From NCBI RefSeq assembly GCF_001500025.1, contig NZ_LQIW01000012.1:412440-476439 (forward strand): DNA of 64,000 nt, in the 5' to 3' direction. Below the pieces are notes generated by a model. It was not told the origin of the DNA. It was given only the letters and a program-made list of their open reading frames with translations, and made no database searches. The position numbers and the translations under genes were made by a program. Below are positions 29,594 to 37,017 of the stretch, in pieces; position 1 is the stretch's first letter; every line of letters starts with the position of its first letter. This DNA is from Mycobacterium sp. IS-1590. Lineage in GTDB: Bacteria > Actinomycetota > Actinomycetes > Mycobacteriales > Mycobacteriaceae.

Positions 29594-30597
29594 CCATGCT
29601 CTCCGAGCTCAAGGCGCGGTTGGCGAAAACCACACCGTTTCAACTGCTTCCGCGCACCACGTGGGCCGGCCAGCGCCCGACGTACGACGATGCCCAGCCG
29701 TCGCTGATCCACAGCGCGCTGCGTCGCTCACAGCGCAGGACGAGCGGCAACTGGTATGCGTTCGCGGCCAGCGACACCATCGGCAAGCGACCACTCAGCG
29801 CCGCGGTCGGCGGACTCGAACTGGTCGCCTGGCGCGGCGAGGACGGCAGGTTGGCGGTCGGTCCGGCGTCCTGTCCGCACCTCGGCGCGGACCTCTCCAC
29901 CGGGACCGTCGAGTGCGGCACGTTGATCTGCCCGTGGCACGGCCTGCGTTTCGACGGCGGCCGAACCTGGAGCTGGCGGCCCTACCCCGCCCACGACGAC
30001 GGTGTGCTCGCCTGGGTACGGCTCGACGCGATCGGCGGCGAAACTCCCACCGAGGCACCGATATTGCCGATGCGACCCGACGGGCCGCGACTGTCGGCGG
30101 TGACGCGGTTGGTCGGCACCTGTGAGCCCAGCGACGTGATCGCCAACCGGCTCGATCCGTGGCACGGGGCGTGGTTCCACCCGTACTCGTTCACCCGGTT
30201 GGAGGTGCTGTCCGCACCGGCCGCCGACGACGACCTTCCCGAGGACGGCGACCGCTTCCTCGTCGCGGTCACCTTCCGCATCGGTCGACTCGGCGTCCCG
30301 GTGATCGCGGAGTTCACCACACCGGAGCCGCGCACCATCACCATGCGCATCATCGACGGCGAAGGCGCGGGGAGCGTGGTCGAGACGCACGCGACCCCGC
30401 TCGGTCCCGACCGCGACGGCAGTCCCCGCACCGCGGTCATCGAGGCGGTCATCGCGCATTCCGATCGTCCCGGATTCGCGCACGCGCTTCGGGGTGCGCC
30501 GTTGATCGCCCCGTTCATGCGCTACGCCGCCACCCGCCTGTGGCGCGACGATCTGGCCTACGCCGAGCGGCTCTACCGGCAGCGCGCGCAGGCGTGA
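29590..30597 (+). CDS. Rieske non-heme iron oxygenase at the end of the crt operon
   Basis: A 335-residue protein with a complete Rieske [2Fe-2S] site: C95-P-H97 and C114-P-W-H117 (CxH-x16-CxxH). It also has the mononuclear-iron motif of ring-hydroxylating oxygenases, N186-x2-D189-x2-H192-x4-H197, inside ANRLDPWHGAWFHPYS. The intact second iron site argues for a true oxygenase rather than a ferredoxin. It overlaps crtU by four bases (ATGA), so it is the eighth member of the operon. I infer hydroxylation of the aromatic or ionone ring; no experimentally studied homologue is known to me. Confidence 0.85.
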   Translation: MTMLSELKARLAKTTPFQLLPRTTWAGQRPTYDDAQPSLIHSALRRSQRRTSGNWYAFAASDTIGKRPLSAAVGGLELVAWRGEDGRLAVGPASCPHLGADLSTGTVECGTLICPWHGLRFDGGRTWSWRPYPAHDDGVLAWVRLDAIGGETPTEAPILPMRPDGPRLSAVTRLVGTCEPSDVIANRLDPWHGAWFHPYSFTRLEVLSAPAADDDLPEDGDRFLVAVTFRIGRLGVPVIAEFTTPEPRTITMRIIDGEGAGSVVETHATPLGPDRDGSPRTAVIEAVIAHSDRPGFAHALRGAPLIAPFMRYAATRLWRDDLAYAERLYRQRAQA

Positions 30598-30600
30598 GCC

Positions 30601-30626
30601 GGTTTTGCGTGGAGTCGCCCGGGTAT
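30601..30626 (+). promoter_or_regulatory. SigF-type promoter of the DUF2945 gene
   Basis: GGTTT (30601-30605), 15 bases, GGGTAT (30621-30626): an exact match to the mycobacterial SigF consensus. The predicted start of transcription is within a few bases of the ATG at 30637. There is no Shine-Dalgarno sequence, so the mRNA is probably leaderless or nearly so. Confidence 0.7.
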
Positions 30627-30636
30627 ACCGCCACAG

Positions 30637-30846
30637 ATGAGCAAGGACATCCGCAAAGGCGACAAGGTGCAGTGGAAGAGCCACGGCACCACCGTGTCCG
30701 GAACGGTTGAGGAGAAGATCACCTCGGACACCGAGGCCGCGGGTCGCACCGTGCGCGCCGATTCCGAGAACCCGCAGTACCGCGTGCGCAGCGACAAGAG
30801 TGGCCGCGACGCGGTGCACAAGCCGGAATCGCTGAAGAAGAAGTAG
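30637..30846 (+). CDS. DUF2945 / HVA1 family small basic protein
   Basis: A 69-residue hydrophilic protein: an N-terminal small beta-barrel of the Tudor-like HVA1 type (RKGDKVQWKSHGTTVSGTV), then a basic tail ending SLKKK. Family function is unproven; members often appear in stress (SigB/SigF-like) regulons. The consensus SigF promoter 10 bases upstream supports a stationary-phase or stress role here. It lies between the crt operon and convergent idi. Confidence 0.85.
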   Translation: MSKDIRKGDKVQWKSHGTTVSGTVEEKITSDTEAAGRTVRADSENPQYRVRSDKSGRDAVHKPESLKKK

Positions 30847-30866
30847 TAGAAAGACGCCGCGTCGCG

Positions 30867-31436
30867 CTAGTCGTCGCTGAACTGAGGCCACGACCCCTGC
30901 AGGTAGCGCTCGTCGAGCAGCGGTATCTGCTCCATGGCCCACGGGCTGATCGACCAGGGCAACCCGACCGCCGAGCGCAGTTGGTCCCAGGACACCCACA
31001 TCCACTCCATGACCTCGCCCGGATCCGGCCGCAGCCGCCCGTCGCAGCGGGCGACGAACACCGGACAGATCTCGTTCTCGACGGTTCCGTCGGCCGCGAC
31101 CGCGCGGTACCGGAAGTCGGGTAGCACGCACACCGGGGGTTGGATCGTTATGCCCAACTCCTGGCCGGCACGGCGGCGCACCGCATCCTCGACCCGTTCC
31201 CCCGGCGCCGGATGACCGCAGAAGGAGTTGGACCACACCCCCGGCCACGTCGTCTTGTTCAGGGCGCGACGGGTCAAGAGCACGCGGCCGTCCCCGTCGA
31301 ACAGATAGCACGAGAACCCCAGATGAAGCGGTGTCGCGGCGTGATGCACGGTCGTCTTGGCGGCGCTGCCGATCTGCCGCCCCTCCTCGTCGAGAAGAAC
31401 GACGCACTCGTTCGTCGTCGTGGTCACTGAAGACAC
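30867..31436 (-). CDS. idi: isopentenyl-diphosphate delta-isomerase, type I
   Basis: Interconverts IPP and DMAPP, supplying the starter for CrtE. Nudix-fold protein of 189 residues with the metal/active-site segments SFCGHPAPGERVEDAVRRR (catalytic Cys) and the later EVMEWMWVSWDQL containing the catalytic Glu. GTG 31436 gives 189 residues; GTG 31427 has the better ribosome-binding site (GAGG, seven bases away) and would give 186. Its promoter region has the same 11-bp repeats as crtE. Confidence 0.95.
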   Translation of the reverse strand: MSSVTTTTNECVVLLDEEGRQIGSAAKTTVHHAATPLHLGFSCYLFDGDGRVLLTRRALNKTTWPGVWSNSFCGHPAPGERVEDAVRRRAGQELGITIQPPVCVLPDFRYRAVAADGTVENEICPVFVARCDGRLRPDPGEVMEWMWVSWDQLRSAVGLPWSISPWAMEQIPLLDERYLQGSWPQFSDD

Positions 31437-31445
31437 CTCATGTGT

Positions 31446-31490
31446 GTACCCAAATCCGCCGAGCTAACCGACGCACAGACGATGCAACCC
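31446..31490 (-). promoter_or_regulatory. idi control region: tandem 11-bp repeats and GGGTAC
   Basis: Repeats CGACGCACAGA (31469-31479) and CGATGCAACCC (31480-31490) are exactly adjacent, matching the pairs at crtE and merR. On the minus strand GGGTAC (31451-31446) lies 9 bases before the first GTG of idi, fitting a SigF-like -10. A GGTTA lies 13 bases upstream of it, which is short for SigF. The region falls between the merR stop and the idi start. Confidence 0.55.
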
Positions 31491-31492
31491 GG

Positions 31493-32326
31493 TCATCGGG
31501 TGGACAGACACCATTCGACGCCCTCCCGCAGGCTGTTGACGCGCACGGCCGCATCACCGTCGACGGCGTCCCACCCCCTGCCGCCGAGCGCCACCTCGGC
31601 ATTTGCGGTGGCAGCGGCGACCGTGTCCATGTCGGCGGTGTCGGGGGTGTGGGCCCACAGCACCACCCGCGCTGAAGGCGTCACGCGGCCGATCGCCTCG
31701 GTCAGCGCCGCTACCGGGACGTCGGCGCCGAGCATCAACGCGCCGTGCCCGCGTTCGGCGAGCGCCGCGCGAAGGGCCTCGAGCGGCAGGACGTGCGCTT
31801 CGCGCGCAGTGCAGGCCAGGATGACCGCTGTCGACAGGTCGAGGCGCATGAGCGGCGCTGCGTGCAGTGCGCGCGACACCGCCCACGACAGGGCGTGCTC
31901 GACGTCGACGCAACCGCCGTCCTCGTCCTGCCTGGTCACGATCCTTTCGAATGCGGGCCGCACCATCAGGTCCCATGTGTCGATGACCCCGAAATGACGC
32001 AGGTGCGTCTCCAGGAGCCGACCCAACGCGGCGAGGTCGAGCTCGAATGCGGCCGACAGCAGCGCATCGACGTCGCCGCGCCGCGGCGCGACGGCCCCAG
32101 AGACGATTTGGGCGGCGCTGCGGGCGCTGGTGCCCTGCCCGATGAGTTCGTGCATGTGCTGCACGGCGGCGATGTCGTTGTCGCTGTAGAGCCGGTGTCG
32201 GCCGGGCTGGTGCTGCGGCGGCCCGACGCCGTAGCGCTGGCTCCAGCTGCGCAGGGTCGCCGTCGGCACGCCGACGCGCTCGGCCACCACGCGCACGGTG
32301 TACCGCGGTGTGTCAGCGTCATCCAT
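31493..32326 (-). CDS. MerR-family regulator with B12-binding domain (CarH/LitR-like)
   Basis: A 277-residue regulator. Residues 8-75 are a MerR winged helix (TPRYTVRVVAERVGVPTATL, then SQRYG and RHRLYSDNDI). Residues 85-160 form the four-helix cap. Residues 165-270 are a cobalamin Rossmann domain with the axial-ligand motif E176-A-H178 and the late LGGRG. The W-x9-EH motif of light-sensing CarH is present only as Q133-x9-E143-H144. Likely represses idi, crtE and itself in the dark through the nearby 11-bp repeats. Confidence 0.88.
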   Translation of the reverse strand: MDDADTPRYTVRVVAERVGVPTATLRSWSQRYGVGPPQHQPGRHRLYSDNDIAAVQHMHELIGQGTSARSAAQIVSGAVAPRRGDVDALLSAAFELDLAALGRLLETHLRHFGVIDTWDLMVRPAFERIVTRQDEDGGCVDVEHALSWAVSRALHAAPLMRLDLSTAVILACTAREAHVLPLEALRAALAERGHGALMLGADVPVAALTEAIGRVTPSARVVLWAHTPDTADMDTVAAATANAEVALGGRGWDAVDGDAAVRVNSLREGVEWCLSTR

Positions 32327-32390
32327 GGGGCCTGCTCAGTGGGGGTTTCGGCCTAGCGAGGGTTCACCGATCGCGCGGTGAGCAAACCAT

Positions 32391-32450
32391 CAATGCGGAA
32401 ACGATGCAAGTCTTCGTCATCTGGATATTGCCGCGGCCAGAAGCGGGTAC
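32391..32450 (+). promoter_or_regulatory. merR / unknown-gene divergent control region
   Basis: Repeats CAATGCGGAAA (32391-32401) and CGATGCAAGTC (32402-32412) form the third 11-bp tandem pair of the cluster. GGGTACTTG (32445-32453) repeats the sequence at crtE and lies 8 bases before the ATG of the plus-strand gene. GGATA (32423-32427) sits 17 bases upstream of it, a weak SigF -35 match. Confidence 0.55.
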
Positions 32451-32460
32451 TTGTAGCCCC

Positions 32461-32892
32461 ATGACCGATCAGCAGAAGGACGAACAACACAGCCGCCCCG
32501 AGGGACTCGACGACGCGACCGTCGAGGCCGTCGGCGGGGTCTCGGAGGCATTGGAGTGGGTGGAACGCGCACGCGGCCATCTGTATTCGTTCCACCAGCT
32601 GATGGGCCGCGCCGACCTTCTGCTGGGCGAGGCGTGTGACAAGTTGCGCGAGGCCGGCCACGACGGTGTCGCCGAGCGTCTGGAGTCCGAACTCGTCGGC
32701 CGCAACGTGCTTTACGGCCGCTGGACCTTCCAAATCGTCGAGGACTTCGACGACAGCTACTGGTCGGTGTTCCGCGACCACGAACGCCGGGTGCGCGACG
32801 AGCTACAGCAGGGCCGCAGGCACGTGTTCGAGTCCGAAATGAAGGAGCGGCGCCGCACCCAGGGTCGCCCCGGGCACGAGCACCGCCCCTGA
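32461..32892 (+). CDS. conserved hypothetical protein next to the crt regulator
   Basis: Function not recognised. The 143-residue, highly charged, soluble protein is mostly helical by eye, with a central segment EALEWVERARGHLYSFHQLMG and a following GEACDKLREAGH, then an aromatic-rich stretch (TFQIVEDFDDSYWSVFRDHERR). No signal peptide, metal motif or nucleotide site. It diverges from merR and has the GGGTAC motif and 11-bp repeats of the carotenoid promoters upstream, so it may belong to the same regulon. It converges with ilvC at a hairpin. Confidence 0.8.
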   Translation: MTDQQKDEQHSRPEGLDDATVEAVGGVSEALEWVERARGHLYSFHQLMGRADLLLGEACDKLREAGHDGVAERLESELVGRNVLYGRWTFQIVEDFDDSYWSVFRDHERRVRDELQQGRRHVFESEMKERRRTQGRPGHEHRP

Positions 32893-32901
32893 CAGTGCGA
32901 A

Positions 32902-32934
32902 TTCGGTGCGCTACCGACCGACCAGCGCACCGAA
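32902..32934. terminator. bidirectional terminator between the hypothetical gene and ilvC
   Basis: A perfect 11-bp inverted repeat (TTCGGTGCGCT and its complement) with an 11-base loop, 10 bases after one stop codon and 6 bases from the ilvC stop. No T-run. Confidence 0.65.
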
Positions 32935-32939
32935 ATCCG

Positions 32940-33962
<1,023 letters not shown>

Positions 33963-33985
33963 TTATCTACTCACTTGATTTGGGG

Positions 33986-34495
33986 CTACTTGGCGGTGCC
34001 GATGCTGCGCGGACCGCGCGACAGCGACACCACACCGGACTGCACGATCTCGCGAATGCCGAAGGGCTCCAACACCCGCAGCAGCGCCTCGAGCTTCTCG
34101 GGCGTGCCGGTGGCCTCGACCGTCAACGACTCGGTCGATACGTCGACGACCTTCGCGCGGAACAGATTCACCGCCTCGATGACCTGGCCGCGGGTCGACG
34201 CGTCAGTGCGCACTTTGATCAGCGCAAGCTCGCGCGAAACGGAGTTCTCCTCCTCCTGCTCGACGATTTTGATCACGTTCACCAGCTTGTTGAGCTGTTT
34301 GGTGATCTGCTCGAGCGGCGCTTCGTCCACGCTGACGACGATCGTCATCCGCGACATGTTCTTCTGCTCGGTCGCACCGACCGCCAGGGACTGAATGTTG
34401 AACCCGCGCCGGGAGAACAGCGACGCGACCCGCGCCAGGACACCCGGTTTGTCCTCAACCAGGACCGACAACGTCTGTGTGGCGGTGGTACCCAT
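33986..34495 (-). CDS. ilvN: acetolactate synthase, small (regulatory) subunit
   Basis: Valine-sensing regulatory subunit of acetohydroxyacid synthase. The 169-residue protein has an N-terminal ACT domain (LSVLVEDKPGVLARVASLFSR) followed by the C-terminal domain characteristic of long IlvN/IlvH. ATG 34495 overlaps the ilvB stop by one base (TGATG), giving tight stoichiometric coupling. The frame is open further upstream, but that part lies inside ilvB. Confidence 0.97.
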   Translation of the reverse strand: MGTTATQTLSVLVEDKPGVLARVASLFSRRGFNIQSLAVGATEQKNMSRMTIVVSVDEAPLEQITKQLNKLVNVIKIVEQEEENSVSRELALIKVRTDASTRGQVIEAVNLFRAKVVDVSTESLTVEATGTPEKLEALLRVLEPFGIREIVQSGVVSLSRGPRSIGTAK

Positions 34496-36363
34496 CAGGC
34501 GTGTCCTTCTTCCGGATCGTCGAACAACGGGCGGATGCCGCGAGCGGCCTGGATCTCGTCGTTGCTGGTGCCCGCCGCGACCATGGGCCACACCTGCGCG
34601 TCGGCGCCGACGATGAAGTCGATCACCACGGGCCGGTCGTTGATCTCACGCGCCTGCCGGATCACGTCCTCGACGTCTTCGGCTCGCTCACAACGCAATC
34701 CGACGCAACCGAGCGCCTCGGCGAGCTTGACGAAATCGGGGATGCGATGCGAGTGCGTGGCCAGATCGGTTTGGCTGTAGCGCTCTTCGTAGAACAGCGT
34801 CTGCCACTGGCGCACCATGCCGAGGTTGCCGTTGTTGATCAGCGCCACCTTGATCGGCGCACCCTCCACGGCACAGGTGGCCAACTCCTGGTTGGTCATC
34901 TGGAAGCAGCCGTCGCCGTCGATGGCCCACACCTCGGCCTCCGGGCGGCCGAACTTGGCCCCCATCGCCGCGGGCACGGCGTAGCCCATGGTGCCCAGGC
35001 CGCCGGAGTTCAGCCATGTCTTGGGTTTCTCGTAGGAGATGAACTGCGCGGCCCACATCTGGTGTTGGCCCACGCCTGCGACGTACACCGCGTCGGGTCC
35101 GGCCATCTTGCCCAGCGTCTCGATGACGTATTCCGGTGAGAGGCTGCCGTCGCTCTGCGGCCCGTAGCTCAGCGGGTAGGTCGCCTGCACACCTCTCAGG
35201 TACTCCAGCCAGTTGTCGATCTTGATCGCGTCGGCGGTGCCGTCGCGGCGCAGGGCCACGATCAGCTCGGCGATGACGGCCTTGACGTCACCCACGATCG
35301 GCACGTCGGCGTGGCGGTTCTTGCCGATCTCGGCGGGGTCGATGTCGGCGTGGATGACCTTGGCCTCCGGCGCGAAGGAGTCCAGCCGCCCGGTCACCCG
35401 GTCGTCGAACCGGGTGCCCAGCGCGATCAGCAGGTCGCTGCGCTGCAGGGCGGCCACCGCGGACACCGTGCCGTGCATCCCCGGCATGCCCATGTTCTGC
35501 GGATGGCTGTCGGGGAACGCCCCGCGCGCCATCAACGTGGTGACGACCGGGATTCCTGTCAGCTCGGCCAGCTCCAGCAGTCCCTCGCTGGCCTCTCCGC
35601 GGATCACCCCGCCGCCGACGTAGAGCACCGGCTTGCGCGCGGCGGCGATCAGCTTGGCGGCCTCGCGGATCTGGCGGTTGTGCGGTTTGGTGTTCGGTTT
35701 GTAGCCCGGCAGGTCGATGCGCGGCGGCCAGCTGAACGTGCACTGCCCTTGCAGAACGTCCTTGGGGATGTCGACGAGCACCGGTCCGGGGCGGCCCGAC
35801 TGGGCGATGTGGAACGCCTCGGCGATCGCCTGCGGGATCTCATCGCCGCTGCGCACCAGGAAGTTGTGCTTGGTGATCGGCATCGTGATGCCGGAGATGT
35901 CGGCTTCTTGGAACGCATCGGTGCCGATCAGGCCACGTCCGACCTGGCCGGTTATCGCCACCACCGGAATCGAGTCCATGTGCGCGTCGGCCAGCGGCGT
36001 GACGAGGTTGGTCGCACCGGGTCCCGAGGTGGCCATCATCACGCCGACCCTGCCGGTCGCGTGGGCGTAGCCGCTGGCCGCATGCCCTGCGCCCTGCTCG
36101 TGACGGACCAGGACATGGCGCAGCTTCTTGGAGTCGAACAGCGGGTCGTACACCGGCAGGACCGCGCCGCCGGGGATCCCGAAGATGGTGTCGACGTCGA
36201 GTTCCTCCAGCGACCGGATGACCGCCTGCGCGCCAGTCATCTGTTGCGGCGCAGCGCGTTTGGCCGGTGCGGGCGCAGACTTGGCCGCCGGTTGCGCGGC
36301 ATGGCCGTCGTCGGGCACGGTTGCCGCCACCTGCTCCAGCGGTCGGGTTGTTGGTGCGCTCAC
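34495..36363 (-). CDS. ilvB: acetolactate synthase, large (catalytic) subunit
   Basis: Thiamine-diphosphate enzyme that makes acetolactate and acetohydroxybutyrate. The 622-residue protein has an Ala/Pro-rich N-terminal extension of about 40 residues. The TPP catalytic Glu lies in [18 protein letters not shown] near residue 90, and the TPP/Mg motif is [20 protein letters not shown] near 485. The product supplies all branched-chain amino acids. Expression is controlled by the upstream leader peptide and terminator. Confidence 0.97.
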   Translation of the reverse strand: MSAPTTRPLEQVAATVPDDGHAAQPAAKSAPAPAKRAAPQQMTGAQAVIRSLEELDVDTIFGIPGGAVLPVYDPLFDSKKLRHVLVRHEQGAGHAASGYAHATGRVGVMMATSGPGATNLVTPLADAHMDSIPVVAITGQVGRGLIGTDAFQEADISGITMPITKHNFLVRSGDEIPQAIAEAFHIAQSGRPGPVLVDIPKDVLQGQCTFSWPPRIDLPGYKPNTKPHNRQIREAAKLIAAARKPVLYVGGGVIRGEASEGLLELAELTGIPVVTTLMARGAFPDSHPQNMGMPGMHGTVSAVAALQRSDLLIALGTRFDDRVTGRLDSFAPEAKVIHADIDPAEIGKNRHADVPIVGDVKAVIAELIVALRRDGTADAIKIDNWLEYLRGVQATYPLSYGPQSDGSLSPEYVIETLGKMAGPDAVYVAGVGQHQMWAAQFISYEKPKTWLNSGGLGTMGYAVPAAMGAKFGRPEAEVWAIDGDGCFQMTNQELATCAVEGAPIKVALINNGNLGMVRQWQTLFYEERYSQTDLATHSHRIPDFVKLAEALGCVGLRCERAEDVEDVIRQAREINDRPVVIDFIVGADAQVWPMVAAGTSNDEIQAARGIRPLFDDPEEGHA

Positions 36364-36430
36364 GGTGTTCGTTCTCCTAAATCCTTCTTCGGATCCGTCT
36401 CTAGGGTCTCAAATTCGGTGGTCGGGCAAG

Positions 36431-36466
36431 AAAAAACCCCCGTCAGCTGGGCTGCTGTACGAGGGT
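36431..36466 (-). terminator. attenuator terminator in the ilvB leader
   Basis: Read on the minus strand: ACCCTCGT (36466-36459), a 15-base loop, ACGGGGGT (36443-36436), followed by a run of T. All eight positions pair, one as a G-U. It lies about 70 bases before the ilvB ATG and after the leader peptide, so it would stop transcription before ilvB. Confidence 0.8.
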
Positions 36467-36467
36467 C

Positions 36468-36521
36468 GCGCGCTGATGCCGGAGTTATGCCCGAGTAAGG
36501 GCGAGCGCGGCATCAACGCGC
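36468..36521 (-). promoter_or_regulatory. long alternative stem in the ilvB leader
   Basis: GCGCGTTGATGCCG (36521-36508, codons 12-17 of the leader peptide) pairs over all 14 positions (one G-U) with CGGCATCAGCGCGC (36481-36468), immediately before the terminator. It is free to form when a ribosome stalls on the Leu/Val/Ile codons just upstream, so it is the likely antiterminator or pause stem. The exact switching mechanism is inferred. Confidence 0.6.
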
Positions 36522-36556
36522 TTCCCGATTACTACGAGCAACCCCAGGGCCTGCAT
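36485..36556 (-). CDS. ilvB leader peptide rich in Leu, Val and Ile
   Basis: A 23-residue peptide reading MQALGLLVVIGKRVDAALALTR followed by Ala and a TAA stop. Codons 4-10 include Leu, Leu, Leu, Val, Val, Ile, the three end products of the pathway it precedes. The codons TTG-CTC-GTA-GTA-ATC include the rare GTA, which heightens sensitivity to charged-tRNA supply. There is no Shine-Dalgarno; the ATG lies 8 bases after the -10 element, so translation is probably leaderless. Too short for standard gene finders. Confidence 0.75.
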   Translation of the reverse strand: MQALGLLVVIGKRVDAALALTRA

Positions 36557-36564
36557 AACCGTCG

Positions 36565-36594
36565 ACGGTAGCCTCTGCACTGGTCACAGGTCAA
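36565..36594 (-). promoter_or_regulatory. promoter of the ilvBNC operon
   Basis: Minus strand: TTGACC (36594-36589), 18-base spacer, TACCGT (36570-36565). Transcription would start at or very near the A of the leader-peptide ATG (36556). The divergent cfp6-like gene begins at 36622. Confidence 0.65.
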
Positions 36595-36621
36595 ATTGCG
36601 GTGCGGTGCGAAGATGGCGGG

Positions 36622-37017
36622 GTGAGTCCGAAAGCCGCGCCCGCCCCCGTCGTCATCCGCATCTCCCCGATGGCGCATTTCGCCGTCGCCTTTCTGGCGT
36701 TCAGCATGCTTTCGCTGGTTTTGGCGGGCCTCACCTGGGTGGCTGCCCTGCTGATCATTCCGATCGTGTTGTCGGTGTTCGTCGCGCGCTACCGCACCGT
36801 CGCCGACCGCGATCAGGTGACCGCTCGCACGCTGTGGGGCAGCGAGACCGTCGACTGGAGCGATATCGACGGACTGCGGTTCGGCAAGGGGTCGTCGGCC
36901 TATGCCCATCTGAAGGACGGCAGGGACGTGCGGCTGCCCGCGGTGACATTCGCGACGTTGCCGCTGCTGACCGAGGCCAGCGGCGGGCGTGTGCCCAATC
37001 CGTATTCGACGGATTAG
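36622..37017 (+). CDS. membrane PH-domain protein (CFP-6-like)
   Basis: A 131-residue protein with two closely spaced membrane helices (about residues 22-60), then a compact beta-rich domain of the bacterial PH type (RTLWGSETVDWSDIDGLRF). Corresponds in position and pattern to Rv3004, the low-molecular-weight antigen CFP-6. Function unknown; PH-like membrane proteins of this type often act in envelope stress. It begins with GTG and converges with the DoxX gene, the stops overlapping by three to four bases. Confidence 0.8.
   Translation: MSPKAAPAPVVIRISPMAHFAVAFLAFSMLSLVLAGLTWVAALLIIPIVLSVFVARYRTVADRDQVTARTLWGSETVDWSDIDGLRFGKGSSAYAHLKDGRDVRLPAVTFATLPLLTEASGGRVPNPYSTD

Noticed and set aside
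31427..31436. Definitive choice between two GTG starts of idi
   Set aside because: GTG 31427 has the better ribosome-binding site, but a leaderless transcript could use 31436. The sequence alone does not decide.
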